The translations under genes were made by a program, and so were the position numbers. A DNA stretch of 7,163 nucleotides from JBLIDK01 sp047632595 (GTDB lineage: Bacteria > Bacteroidota > Bacteroidia > Sphingobacteriales > Sphingobacteriaceae). The stretch spans positions 1 to 7,163 of the forward strand of contig JBLIDK010000071.1 of NCBI GenBank assembly GCA_047632595.1. Reading direction: 5' to 3'. Shown one piece after another: positions 1-7,012 of this stretch (positions are counted from its first letter, which is position 1; every line of letters begins with the position of its first letter). A model generated the notes under the pieces. It saw nothing but the letters and a program-made list of their open reading frames with translations. It made no database searches and was not told where the DNA came from.

Positions 1-3000
1 CGTTTATCAGCAAACTCTCTGAATTTAGCTGAAGCAATAGCTACATCTTTCATATCTACCACTAAGTCTGAAGTATTGCTACAACCATTTGTATCAGTTC
101 CAATAACAGTGTAATTGGTAATTTCTCTAGCAGTGGCAACTGGATTTGCAATGTTTGCATTACTTAATCCTGCTGCTGGAGACCATTTATAAGTAGCAGC
201 ACCTGATGCACCTATTTGTACAGGTACATTTGGACAAGTAAGAATTGTATCTGATGTGTTTATTACAGGAAGAGGCAATACTGTTACCAATACTTCATCA
301 AAGTTTGAACAGTTATTTTCATCTGTAACAAAAACAGAATAGTTGGTTGTACCATTTGGACTTGCAACTGGATTTGCAATGTTGATATCGCTTAACGATG
401 GGTCTGCATTCCATTTGTAAACAGTACCACCTGTTGCATTTAATTGCGCAGTTTCACCTGGACAAACCTTCTGATCATCTCCAGCATCAACATCTGGAAT
501 AGGATTTACTATTATAGTTGTTGAATCGACAGACATACATCCAAATTGATCTGTAACAGTCATAAAGAACTTAGTATCTTCAATTGGAGTAGCATTTACG
601 GTAAAGCTTGTAACTAAATCCAATACTGAATCAGGAGTCCAACTATAAATTGAAGTAGGAACTAAATTAGTACCATTTAAAGTAAGACTTTCACCAAAGC
701 AAATTTCAGGAGCAGATTCTGTTATTACTGCGGTAGGGAAACCAAGGTCTGCAATAGATATGATTGTATCTTTAATACAACCTTTGGCATCAATTACAGT
801 TAACTTATACGCTCCGCTATCTAGTCCAGAAAACAAACCAGAAGCTTGAGGCGTTCCATTATCTAAACTATATTGAAGAGGAGCAACACCACCTTGTCCA
901 AATATCTCTACTGATCCATCAAATTTACTACAGTGTGCATTTTCAATTTCTATGTTTGATACAGCAACAATAGGTGCTTGTCTTATTTCCACAAGATCAG
1001 TAAATGCGCTACAACCAGCACCATCAATAACTTCTACTACATAATTTCCAGCTGGAAGGTTAAAGAATTTACCATTTGCATTAGAATCAATATTTTCAAT
1101 TCCAAAAGTGTAGCCTGCAGTTCCATCTGTAGCAGTTACATGAATTGAATCAATTAAATCACCAAAACAGATAACGCTATCAGGATTGTTAGTTTGAAGA
1201 GTAATTGTTGGACCATCTGTATTACTAACAACAACTGAACTTGTTTTAAAACAGCCATTGTCATCTTTTACACTAATTGAGTAAGAATTAGCTGCTAAAT
1301 TGCTAAATAATGCAGTTCCTGAATAACCACCACCATCTATTTGATAAGTGAAATCAGGAGTTCCTTCTGGATTTGTTACCTCAATAGATCCATTAGATTC
1401 ACCACATAAGGTGTTTACCACTTCAGGAGTAAAAGCAACTGAAGGAGGTTCAGAAAGGGTTACGTTTTCTATTGTTACACAACCAATGTTGTTTTTAACA
1501 GAAATAGTATAATCACCAGCAGCTAAACCTGTAAATGTTGAAGTTGCCGCGTAACTTCCTGTACCTATTTTAAAAGTAAAAGGAGTTCCAGCACCCGATG
1601 AAACAACATCAATAGAACCTGAATTATCATTAAAACAAGCTAAGTCTGTTCCTTCTAAAGTAACAGAAGGTGCAGCTATAATATCGATAGGTTTAGATGT
1701 TTCTTCTGAAATACACCCTTTATCCGTAACTGTTAAAGTAACGTTTCTTGGTCCATCTGAATTCCACACAACACTAAATTGAGTTGCAGAAACCGGAGTT
1801 GCAGTACCACCTTTAAAATCAAAATTTAAAACTGCTGATGCAGGTGCTCCACCTGTGTAGGTTACTAAAACAGCCGCTCCTACACAAGCTTCTGCTTGAA
1901 TATCAAAAGTGCTAATAGGAAGAGGTGAGATTAAAACATTTGAAGAACCTAATGGAGATGTACAGCCTGCATTAGTAACAGCAAGACTTACTTTTTTAGA
2001 ACCAACAGTATTCCAACTAACTTCATAAGGACCTACATCAGTTCCAGAAACAATTGTTCCGCCACCGAAAGACCAGTTGTATGAAGGTGTATAGCAAATT
2101 CCGTCATCACCACCATTTTTACCAGTAAATGTAATAGTACTTTGAACAGCACTTCCTTCATAACAGAAAGTGTCTTCTACTACAGTGAAATCTGCAATAG
2201 GTTTGATTCCTTTAACACACCCAGCACCATCATAATTTATTTTTATTCTCATATCATATTGCAATAATTGACCATTCTGTCCATCAACAAGAATGTAATA
2301 ACGCCCATTTGGTAGAGGAGCGTTACCTGCAGGTCTCATCTTAATACACTGTCCAAAGGTTCCTGCTCCCATTATAGAATTAGTACCACTTGCACAAGGC
2401 TCGTTAAATACACTTATTTGTATTGCCCCCGAGCCATTAATTGGATCTAAAGGAAATCCGTCAGAAACTATATTTTCTAATGTTAATTCAAATGTTCCCA
2501 AACAAGTACCACATGAATTCATGTCTAAGGCATAAATTGCAGTATTATTCATTATATTATTAACTCCACCTATTGAAATGGTTGTAATAAAAGCTCCACA
2601 TCCTTCAGCAATGTCTGTTGTTGGGTATGGAGAAACTTGAGGCTCATTTGGCTGGTTATTGTTTGCGTTACCCAAGACACCTGCATTACTTTGATATTTG
2701 AACAACTTATCTACATTTAAATTGGGAAGGTTTCCACAGTTAACAGGTATCGTTTCTGTTGGACATCTATCTGAAGCAATATCTACGGCTCCTGCATGTT
2801 CTAAACATATATTAAATTGTTCAGTTGCTGCTGGTTCATCCCATGACCATAGTCTAATATAATAAGTGCCAATTGGTAGATTTGATAAGTCAAGTCTGGG
2901 AACTGGAATAGTATTGACTGCAACATCACGTGGAGTTCTAGCAGGTAATAGTATATCATCTGTAAAATATTGGTAAGAGCAATCTATATAGGTAAGTCCG

Positions 3001-3386
3001 TTTATTGTATTTCCTGTAACTGTTGGTATTCCACTATATACTCCAAGTACAAATGCATTAGTACTTGATACTACCTGATATGCAGATATCCAGGTGTTAG
3101 GAGTATTGGCGTCAACAGTATATTTAAACCATACGTCTTTGTAAATATTGGAATTCCAATCGCAACTTACAGCATCTCCACCGGTTACATTTTGTCTAGT
3201 TGGTGTACTACCAACTGGTGAGTAATAGTATTTAGCACATTCGAATCTTGTATCACTATCTACTTTATTTAGTTGAACAGTTAAATCAATAGCACCTAGA
3301 ATATTATCATTGGTTTGGGCCAAAGTAACATTTGCAAATAGCAAGGAAATAGAAACAAATAATAACTGTATGTATAATTTTTTCAT
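1..3386 (-). CDS. Giant secreted modular protein with PKD-like and SprB-like repeats (3' end outside window)
   Basis: Open from ATG at 3386 to the window edge: 1128 codons with no stop. The start is well bounded, because an in-frame TAA lies three codons upstream (3393-3395). Residues 1-23 form a Sec signal peptide (KK, hydrophobic core, cleavage likely after TLA before Q24). Residues 24-390 are a Cys-rich region that may hold two beta-sandwich domains, with motifs such as DVWFKYT (84-90) and GRYYILVDG (361-369). Residues 392-572 hold two PKD-like modules. Residues 573-882 hold four SprB-like modules (patterns like NGSIEV, NLxAGxY, DxxGC). Residues 883-1112 hold three Ig/PKD-like modules (YxW, PVA, NYxV). 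After residue 1113 the repeat pattern breaks. Such proteins in Bacteroidota are typically type IX-secreted adhesins or gliding-related surface proteins. That role is inferred, since the C-terminal sorting domain is not in view. The gene is transcribed away from the DinB-like gene. Confidence 0.9.
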   Translation of the reverse strand, partial: MKKLYIQLLFVSISLLFANVTLAQTNDNILGAIDLTVQLNKVDSDTRFECAKYYYSPVGSTPTRQNVTGGDAVSCDWNSNIYKDVWFKYTVDANTPNTWISAYQVVSSTNAFVLGVYSGIPTVTGNTINGLTYIDCSYQYFTDDILLPARTPRDVAVNTIPVPRLDLSNLPIGTYYIRLWSWDEPAATEQFNICLEHAGAVDIASDRCPTETIPVNCGNLPNLNVDKLFKYQSNAGVLGNANNNQPNEPQVSPYPTTDIAEGCGAFITTISIGGVNNIMNNTAIYALDMNSCGTCLGTFELTLENIVSDGFPLDPINGSGAIQISVFNEPCASGTNSIMGAGTFGQCIKMRPAGNAPLPNGRYYILVDGQNGQLLQYDMRIKINYDGAGCVKGIKPIADFTVVEDTFCYEGSAVQSTITFTGKNGGDDGICYTPSYNWSFGGGTIVSGTDVGPYEVSWNTVGSKKVSLAVTNAGCTSPLGSSNVLISPLPISTFDIQAEACVGAAVLVTYTGGAPASAVLNFDFKGGTATPVSATQFSVVWNSDGPRNVTLTVTDKGCISEETSKPIDIIAAPSVTLEGTDLACFNDNSGSIDVVSSGAGTPFTFKIGTGSYAATSTFTGLAAGDYTISVKNNIGCVTIENVTLSEPPSVAFTPEVVNTLCGESNGSIEVTNPEGTPDFTYQIDGGGYSGTALFSNLAANSYSISVKDDNGCFKTSSVVVSNTDGPTITLQTNNPDSVICFGDLIDSIHVTATDGTAGYTFGIENIDSNANGKFFNLPAGNYVVEVIDGAGCSAFTDLVEIRQAPIVAVSNIEIENAHCSKFDGSVEIFGQGGVAPLQYSLDNGTPQASGLFSGLDSGAYKLTVIDAKGCIKDTIISIADLGFPTAVITESAPEICFGESLTLNGTNLVPTSIYSWTPDSVLDLVTSFTVNATPIEDTKFFMTVTDQFGCMSVDSTTIIVNPIPDVDAGDDQKVCPGETAQLNATGGTVYKWNADPSLSDINIANPVASPNGTTNYSVFVTDENNCSNFDEVLVTVLPLPVINTSDTILTCPNVPVQIGASGAATYKWSPAAGLSNANIANPVATAREITNYTVIGTDTNGCSNTSDLVVDMKDVAIASAKFREFADK
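51..740 (-). repeat. Three Ig/PKD-like repeat modules inside the giant protein
   Basis: Residues 883-1112 form three units with first cysteines at 896, 975 and 1051 and closing cysteines at 950, 1026 and 1102. The shared pattern is C-[F/P]-[G/N]-x, a hydrophobic strand, Y-[S/K]-W, a [S/N]-P-V-A-like turn, then N-Y-[S/T]-V and D-x-x-x-C. The last two units are closest to each other and both carry N-I-A-N-P-V-A exactly 76 residues apart. These modules are common just upstream of the C-terminal gliding/T9SS domain in Bacteroidota secreted proteins, so the end of the gene may not be far beyond the window edge. That last point is inference. Confidence 0.65.
136..383 (-). repeat. Exact 20-base direct repeat, 228 bases apart, marking two sibling modules
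   Basis: The 20-mer gcaactggatttgcaatgtt (plus-strand sense) occurs at 136-155 and again at 364-383. The offset is 228 bases, or 76 codons, so both copies lie in the same reading frame and encode the N-I-A-N-P-V-A segment of adjacent modules. This suggests the two modules arose by tandem duplication more recently than the other repeats, or are kept alike by gene conversion. The surrounding bases have diverged. Confidence 0.8.
741..1670 (-). repeat. Four SprB-like repeat modules inside the giant protein
   Basis: Residues 573-882 divide into four units of about 75-80 residues, with the first cysteines of successive units at 584, 661, 740 and 819. Each unit reads roughly as Cys, then a [G/D]-S-[I/V]-[D/E/H]-V strand, a short Y/F-rich strand, an F-x-[G/N]-L-x-[A/S]-[G/N]-x-Y turn, and a closing D/N-x-x-G-C. 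This resembles the SprB repeat family, named after the SprB gliding adhesin of Flavobacterium johnsoniae. The units have diverged at DNA level, so the array is old rather than freshly expanded. The family assignment rests on motif recognition only; a generic bacterial Ig-like fold is the alternative. Confidence 0.7.
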
Positions 3387-3563
3387 TTTGAGTTAAGGTT
3401 TGACAGAAAAAAAATTCTGGATTGTACTTTTTGTTAGATTAAAATAGTTTCAAAGAGTTGCATGAACCAATTAAATTATACAATCTTTCAATTAAACAAT
3501 AAATGTACAATAAATTTTAGTTATTTTAATATATAAATAGTCTAATAGAATCTCTTTAAAACT

Positions 3564-3599
3564 AATACTTTACTTCATTTTTAGTCATAGGAAAGTATT
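3564..3599. repeat. Weak 8-base inverted repeat
   Basis: The sequence aatacttt at 3564-3571 is matched by its reverse complement aaagtatt at 3592-3599, with a 20-base spacer. A stem of eight mostly A-T pairs around such a large loop is weak. There is no adjoining T tract to make it a clear terminator. It could be an operator-like dyad or chance. Confidence 0.25.
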
Positions 3600-3675
3600 G
3601 ATTAGGAATATATGCCTACATTATTCATTCTTGAGAAAGTTATTGCACTACAAACAATAAATTACTTGTTATCCT

Positions 3676-3759
3676 ATGAGGTTACTGTCATTTGTATTGA
3701 TTTTGCTTTGCGCATATACTTGTAATGCCCAAAAGTCAAATGTAATTCTAGCCCAATAA
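3676..3759 (+). pseudogene. Stranded signal-peptide-like mini-ORF, possible gene remnant
   Basis: An ATG at 3676 opens a 27-codon frame ending at TAA 3757-3759. The peptide begins MRLLSFVLILLCAYTCNAQ and has the exact form of a Bacteroidota Sec signal: Arg after Met, a hydrophobic core, and N-A-Q at the expected cleavage point, followed by only eight residues. No mature protein follows. Downstream, the other plus-strand frames are broken by stops at about the density expected for random AT-rich DNA. The G7 run at 3770-3776 lies just after the stop, so slippage there alone would not restore a frame. It may be the 5' stub of a decayed exported protein, a small secreted peptide gene, or chance. 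No homologue is recognised. Confidence 0.25.
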
Positions 3760-4029
3760 TTACTTAATTGGGGGGGTGTTATTAAATCAAACACATCTAT
3801 TACAGAAGCTTGTGAAAATGACAGAACTAAAACAATTTTGACCATTTGGATTAGCAAATTAAGCTCAATATAGAACTGAAAATGTGGTTTTTTACTAATC
3901 GTTAATTGAAACAAATACAGTTGATTATCAACTTGCTATACTAAAATCCAAGAAAGGTTCGTTAAGTAAAATTGGTGAATAGAAATCTTCGTTCATTTCA
4001 AACGAAATAAAAAATATTACTTACATTCA

Positions 4030-4045
4030 AACAAATGTTTTTGTT
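4030..4045 (+). promoter_or_regulatory. Small inverted repeat directly abutting the DinB-like start codon
   Basis: The sequence aacaaa (4030-4035) and its complement tttgtt (4040-4045) flank a four-base loop, and the next base is the A of the ATG at 4046. There is no Shine-Dalgarno sequence, as usual in Bacteroidota. A hairpin here would sit inside the ribosome footprint and could dampen translation. With one G-C pair out of six it is thermodynamically weak, so a regulatory role is only a possibility. Confidence 0.2.
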
Positions 4046-4609
4046 ATGAAATGTAAAACCATCCCTATCTTATCCACGCTATTAACTTTACTTATATTGT
4101 CTTTCACAAGTTGTGATATAGGTAGTGAAAAGGCAAATCAAAAGGATAGCTCTAAGCAATTCTCAGAAATTTATTTGGCTATTTGGGCTACAGCTGCCAA
4201 AACTACTTTAGAAGTTGCGGAAAGCATGCCTGGCAATTTGTATTCGTATAAACCTACAGGTGTGAGCAAAACATTCGGACAACAATTAGTGCATATAGCT
4301 TATACGTGTAGTTTTTTTCAACAAGGAATGATAGAAGGCAATAAGGTGGAATATTCAGAACCAAATGCTGATAATATGACGAAGGAGGAAATTGTTGAAT
4401 TTATGCAGAATACTTTTTCAATTATATCTGATAAAATTGCTGAAGCTGAAAGTTCTCAGTTAGAAGAGCTAATAACTCACTCAAGCGGTAAAGTAATGAC
4501 GAAGGAACACGTGTATTACTTTATGCATGATCATCTTACCAACCATCGTGCTAAAGCGAATTTATATATTAGAATGAATGGCATTGAACCACCTGCCTAT
4601 TCTTATTAG
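4046..4609 (+). CDS. DinB-like (DinB/YfiT superfamily) predicted lipoprotein
   Basis: A 187-residue protein. Residues 1-22 are a lipoprotein signal peptide (K2/K4, hydrophobic core) ending F-T-S before Cys23, the likely lipidated residue. After a short linker rich in Ser, Lys and Asp (24-38), the rest fits the four-helix DinB fold. An early helix is followed by the turn M-P-x-x-x-Y-x-Y-K-P (61-70), then FGQQLVHIA with His83, and finally a helix with His163 and His167 leading into R-x-x-x-x-x-Y-I-R-M-N-G-I-E-P-P (168-183), the characteristic DinB ending. His83, His163 and His167 are the likely metal-binding triad. Known relatives include metal-dependent thiol transferases, but the substrate here cannot be told. 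The start is supported by the signal peptide; the nearest upstream in-frame stop is at 3980-3982. It stands alone on its strand and converges with the DUF6438-like gene. Lipid anchoring is unusual for this mostly cytoplasmic family. Confidence 0.82.
   Translation: MKCKTIPILSTLLTLLILSFTSCDIGSEKANQKDSSKQFSEIYLAIWATAAKTTLEVAESMPGNLYSYKPTGVSKTFGQQLVHIAYTCSFFQQGMIEGNKVEYSEPNADNMTKEEIVEFMQNTFSIISDKIAEAESSQLEELITHSSGKVMTKEHVYYFMHDHLTNHRAKANLYIRMNGIEPPAYSY
4606..4609. other. Overlapping stop codons of two convergent genes
   Basis: The four bases TTAG serve both strands. The plus-strand DinB-like gene ends with TAG at 4607-4609, and the minus-strand DUF6438-like gene ends with TAA, read from 4608 down to 4606. 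There is therefore no intergenic space for a terminator. Transcription from either side must stop inside, or beyond, the opposing gene. Confidence 0.9.
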
Positions 4610-5160
4610 TTTTTAATTACTCGTTTTGGTAATTCGTCAGTTTTACTAAGAGTAACTTTTGAAAGACATTCTTCGATTTTAATTTGAAATAAACTTAAGT
4701 CCTCAGGCATGTCTTTACTCATTGTTGTGATAGTTTTAAAAGTGTCGCTGTAAAATAAAGTGGTTTTGCATTTAGGCAAGTCACTTACACCACGTTTTAC
4801 ATAACTATCATTAAGATTTAAAAAATCAACTTCATTTACTGCGAAATCAATTAATAAATGTACATCCTGTTGTTCTACTTTACCTTTAAATGCACCTAAA
4901 CTGTCCACAAATTTATACCCATTATATTCTACACTTCCATCTTCAAAAAAAGTAGCGCTGTAAACAGGACAAGAACCATAGCAGGCAGTTCTTTCTATTG
5001 AAAACGATTTTAACGGTTTATAAACCATCATATCAGTTTCTTCAGTTCCATCAGTAATAGTTTGAGCTTCTTGCGTCTTATCTGAAGTTTCACTCCGATT
5101 ACACTTTTTAGCAACTGTAACCGATGCAAGTATTAAACAAATTGATAGTAATTTAATCAT
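4606..5160 (-). CDS. Exported DUF6438-like protein
   Basis: A 184-residue protein of unknown function. Residues 1-17 are a hydrophobic export signal (MIKLL start, then T-V-A before K18). Cys20 follows two lysines, which does not fit a lipobox, so a soluble periplasmic product is more likely than a lipoprotein, though this is uncertain. A polar, Thr/Glu-rich linker spans 21-45. The folded domain begins near 50 with SIERTACYGSCPVY (54-67), a C-x-x-x-C motif (Cys60, Cys64), followed by F-x-D-G-x-V-x-Y-x-G (72-81), a G-K-V segment (93-95) and S-D-L-P (126-129). This set is how I recognise DUF6438, a Bacteroidota-enriched domain whose function is not established as far as I know. The start codon lies four bases after the yidC stop, so it is probably transcribed, and perhaps translationally coupled, with yidC. 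The two cysteines may form a disulfide or bind a ligand. Confidence 0.8.
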   Translation of the reverse strand: MIKLLSICLILASVTVAKKCNRSETSDKTQEAQTITDGTEETDMMVYKPLKSFSIERTACYGSCPVYSATFFEDGSVEYNGYKFVDSLGAFKGKVEQQDVHLLIDFAVNEVDFLNLNDSYVKRGVSDLPKCKTTLFYSDTFKTITTMSKDMPEDLSLFQIKIEECLSKVTLSKTDELPKRVIKN

Positions 5161-5164
5161 GGGA

Positions 5165-7000
5165 CTATTTTTTAGGCTTTACTCCACGTTTTTTGGCCAT
5201 ATCTTCCAAACGTTGTTGGAATTTAGATTTCTTCAAGCTTACTGGTTTCTTTTTATGCTCCTGAATTTTTCTGTGAATTGCATCGTCATCAACAAACTTT
5301 CTAATCATATATTGTTGAGCAAAAGTAATCATGTTTGCACAGAAATAGTAGTAAGTTAACCCTGCAGAATAGTTGTTGAAAAATCCTAAAAAGAATATTG
5401 GCATCACATAACCAATCATTTTCATTTGACCTGTTGCACCACTTACTTGGTTATTTAATCTAGTATAGATGATGGTAGATACTGTCATTAATAAAGTAAA
5501 TAAACTTACGTGATCTCCATATATCTTATTAATTATAGGATACTCTCCAAATGTCCAAATTGAATCATAAGTTGATAAATCTGTTGCCCATAAGAAGGAC
5601 TCTTGCCTTAACTCAATAGAGGAGGGGAAGAAGTAAAAGAAGGCTATTAAGATTGGCATTTGCAGCACCATTGGCAAACAACCACCTAGCGGATTGACAC
5701 CAGCTTTTTTATAAAGCTTCATGTATTCTTGCTGCAATTTAGTTGGCTCTTTTTCAAATTTCTGCTTAATTTCTTCCATTTCAGGCTTAAGAACCCTCAT
5801 TTTAGCCATACTCATGTACGACTTATAGGTTAATGGAAATAAAACAAGCTTTAAAAGGATAGTTAATACAAGAATTACAATTCCGTAGTTCCATCCAAAT
5901 CCACCAAAGAAGTTGAATACTGGAATTACCACAAATCGGTTAATCCAACCAAGTATTGCCCAACCTAGTCTAATTTGACTTTCTAGTCCTAAATCTAATT
6001 TTTTAAGTGTTTGAAAGTGATTAGGACCAAAATACATGCTCATTTGGTACTGTTGAGTGCTTTTTCCTTCAAAGTCTAAGGTTATTTTAGAACTTACACT
6101 TTTAATGCGATTAGATTCTTCAATGGTTTCTGACTTAATTTTAGCCTCATCAAAATGGTCTTTGGCGATTAATGAAGAAGAAAAGAAATGTTGTTTGTAA
6201 CTAATCCAACGAATTGGAGTTTTTAGATCTTCTTCATCATCTCCATTTTCGCTCAAGTTTTCAACATCATCACCCTTAAATTTGTAGAAAACCTTACTGT
6301 TGATTCGCTCATTTTTCATCGCTTGTTCGGTTTGGATCATATCCATTGCCCAAATCAAGTCGATGTAATTCGCATTTGCAGGAATTAATTCATTTAAGCC
6401 TACAACATTTATATCAAAATCTATTAAGTAAGACTTTTCTTTAATCGTGTAAACGTAATCAATGTATTGCGTGGGAGTTGCTTCCAAACGCATAGTAAGT
6501 GAAGTAGGAGATGATTCAATCTTCTTAAAGAACAAATCCTTAGTTGAAATACCAACGTTAGTAGCAATTAAATTTAAGCCAAACTCAGAGTTTGTGCCAT
6601 CAATAAGTATTAAAGGTTGTTTATCGTAAGTTTTAAACTTCTTAAGTTCTACAAAGGATGCCGATCCTCCCTTGGTACTTATTCCTAATTTAACTAAATC
6701 ATTTTCTAAGTAATGGGTGTTTATATCCCCTTTAGAAGCATTTAAAAAAGGTCCGAATTTTTTAGCTGACTTTGCTTGAGAAGCTGAATCTTCAACTATT
6801 GCTTTCACGGTGTCAACAAAAACTTCATCTTCTTGCACTTCTGAGGCAAATAAAGGTTCTTGTTGTTCTTTACTTAGTTTTATTGAGTCTTCCTTTTGTT
6901 GTAATTGCTCAATTTCATCTTGACTTGGTGTTAGCCAGAAACTAGAAACAATTAATATAAGTCCGATTATTACTAATCCTGTGGTGGTGTTCTTATCCAT
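5165..7000 (-). CDS. yidC: Membrane protein insertase YidC (Oxa1 family)
   Basis: A 611-residue inner-membrane insertase that places membrane proteins in the bilayer, alone or with SecYEG. TM1 spans about 7-23, followed by a Glu/Gln/Lys-rich linker (27-80), then the large periplasmic beta-domain (about 83-335) with a very acidic stretch at 244-259. The Oxa1-type core has membrane segments near 348-368, 371-392, 440-460, 498-513 and 528-565. Between the second and third of these lies the cytoplasmic helical hairpin (397-435), which begins SMAKMRVLKPEM. NPLGGCLPMVLQMPI (436-450) is a family hallmark. Lys384, before LVLFPLT, aligns with the conserved groove arginine (Arg366 in E. coli); the positive charge is kept. 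The basic C-terminal tail (578-611) is suited to ribosome binding. The gene starts 12 bases after the pyrG stop, and the same gene order is common in Bacteroidota. No Shine-Dalgarno is visible, only an A-rich leader. Length is normal for the phylum. Confidence 0.98.
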   Translation of the reverse strand: MDKNTTTGLVIIGLILIVSSFWLTPSQDEIEQLQQKEDSIKLSKEQQEPLFASEVQEDEVFVDTVKAIVEDSASQAKSAKKFGPFLNASKGDINTHYLENDLVKLGISTKGGSASFVELKKFKTYDKQPLILIDGTNSEFGLNLIATNVGISTKDLFFKKIESSPTSLTMRLEATPTQYIDYVYTIKEKSYLIDFDINVVGLNELIPANANYIDLIWAMDMIQTEQAMKNERINSKVFYKFKGDDVENLSENGDDEEDLKTPIRWISYKQHFFSSSLIAKDHFDEAKIKSETIEESNRIKSVSSKITLDFEGKSTQQYQMSMYFGPNHFQTLKKLDLGLESQIRLGWAILGWINRFVVIPVFNFFGGFGWNYGIVILVLTILLKLVLFPLTYKSYMSMAKMRVLKPEMEEIKQKFEKEPTKLQQEYMKLYKKAGVNPLGGCLPMVLQMPILIAFFYFFPSSIELRQESFLWATDLSTYDSIWTFGEYPIINKIYGDHVSLFTLLMTVSTIIYTRLNNQVSGATGQMKMIGYVMPIFFLGFFNNYSAGLTYYYFCANMITFAQQYMIRKFVDDDAIHRKIQEHKKKPVSLKKSKFQQRLEDMAKKRGVKPKK

Positions 7001-7012
7001 TTTTAAGATTAA

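Larger units (their letters stand above)
3387..4045. other. 659-base AT-rich intergenic region between divergent genes
   Basis: This region separates the start of the minus-strand giant gene (3386) from the start of the plus-strand DinB-like gene (4046), so it should carry promoters for both. I could not find a convincing Bacteroidota promoter (TTG about 19 bases ahead of TAnnTTTG) on either strand; partial matches are expected by chance in such AT-rich sequence. It contains a signal-peptide-like mini-ORF at 3676-3759, seven consecutive G at 3770-3776, and weak inverted repeats at 3564-3599 and 4030-4045. The 81-codon minus-strand ORF at 3669-3914 looks fortuitous. No tRNA-like or obvious structured RNA was recognised. 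Confidence 0.7.

Noticed and set aside
1..3386. Retron, CRISPR or tandem DNA repeat array suggested by recurring motifs in this region
   Set aside because: The recurring motifs are in frame with one long open reading frame and are explained by protein repeats of 76-79 residues. There are no short identical direct repeats with unique spacers.
3612..3725. 37-codon plus-strand ORF starting MPTLFILEKV
   Set aside because: No motif, no upstream signal, overlaps the more protein-like signal-peptide ORF in another frame; chance length.
3669..3914. 81-codon minus-strand ORF in the intergenic region
   Set aside because: It has no recognisable domain, its N-terminus lacks a coherent signal or start context, and it lies antisense to the signal-peptide-like ORF. 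An open frame this long is still plausible by chance in a 659-base gap.
3758..4045. A frameshifted, stop-riddled gene body joining the mini-ORF to the DinB-like start in frame 2
   Set aside because: Some segments read like protein, but stops occur roughly every 15-20 codons, as expected for random AT-rich DNA, and no family was recognised. It is kept only as a possibility under the mini-ORF finding.
5159..5359. 66-codon plus-strand ORF
   Set aside because: It lies almost wholly antisense to the C-terminal coding part of yidC, which is certain. Its composition (Phe/Leu rich) is what the reverse complement of Lys/Asn-rich code gives.
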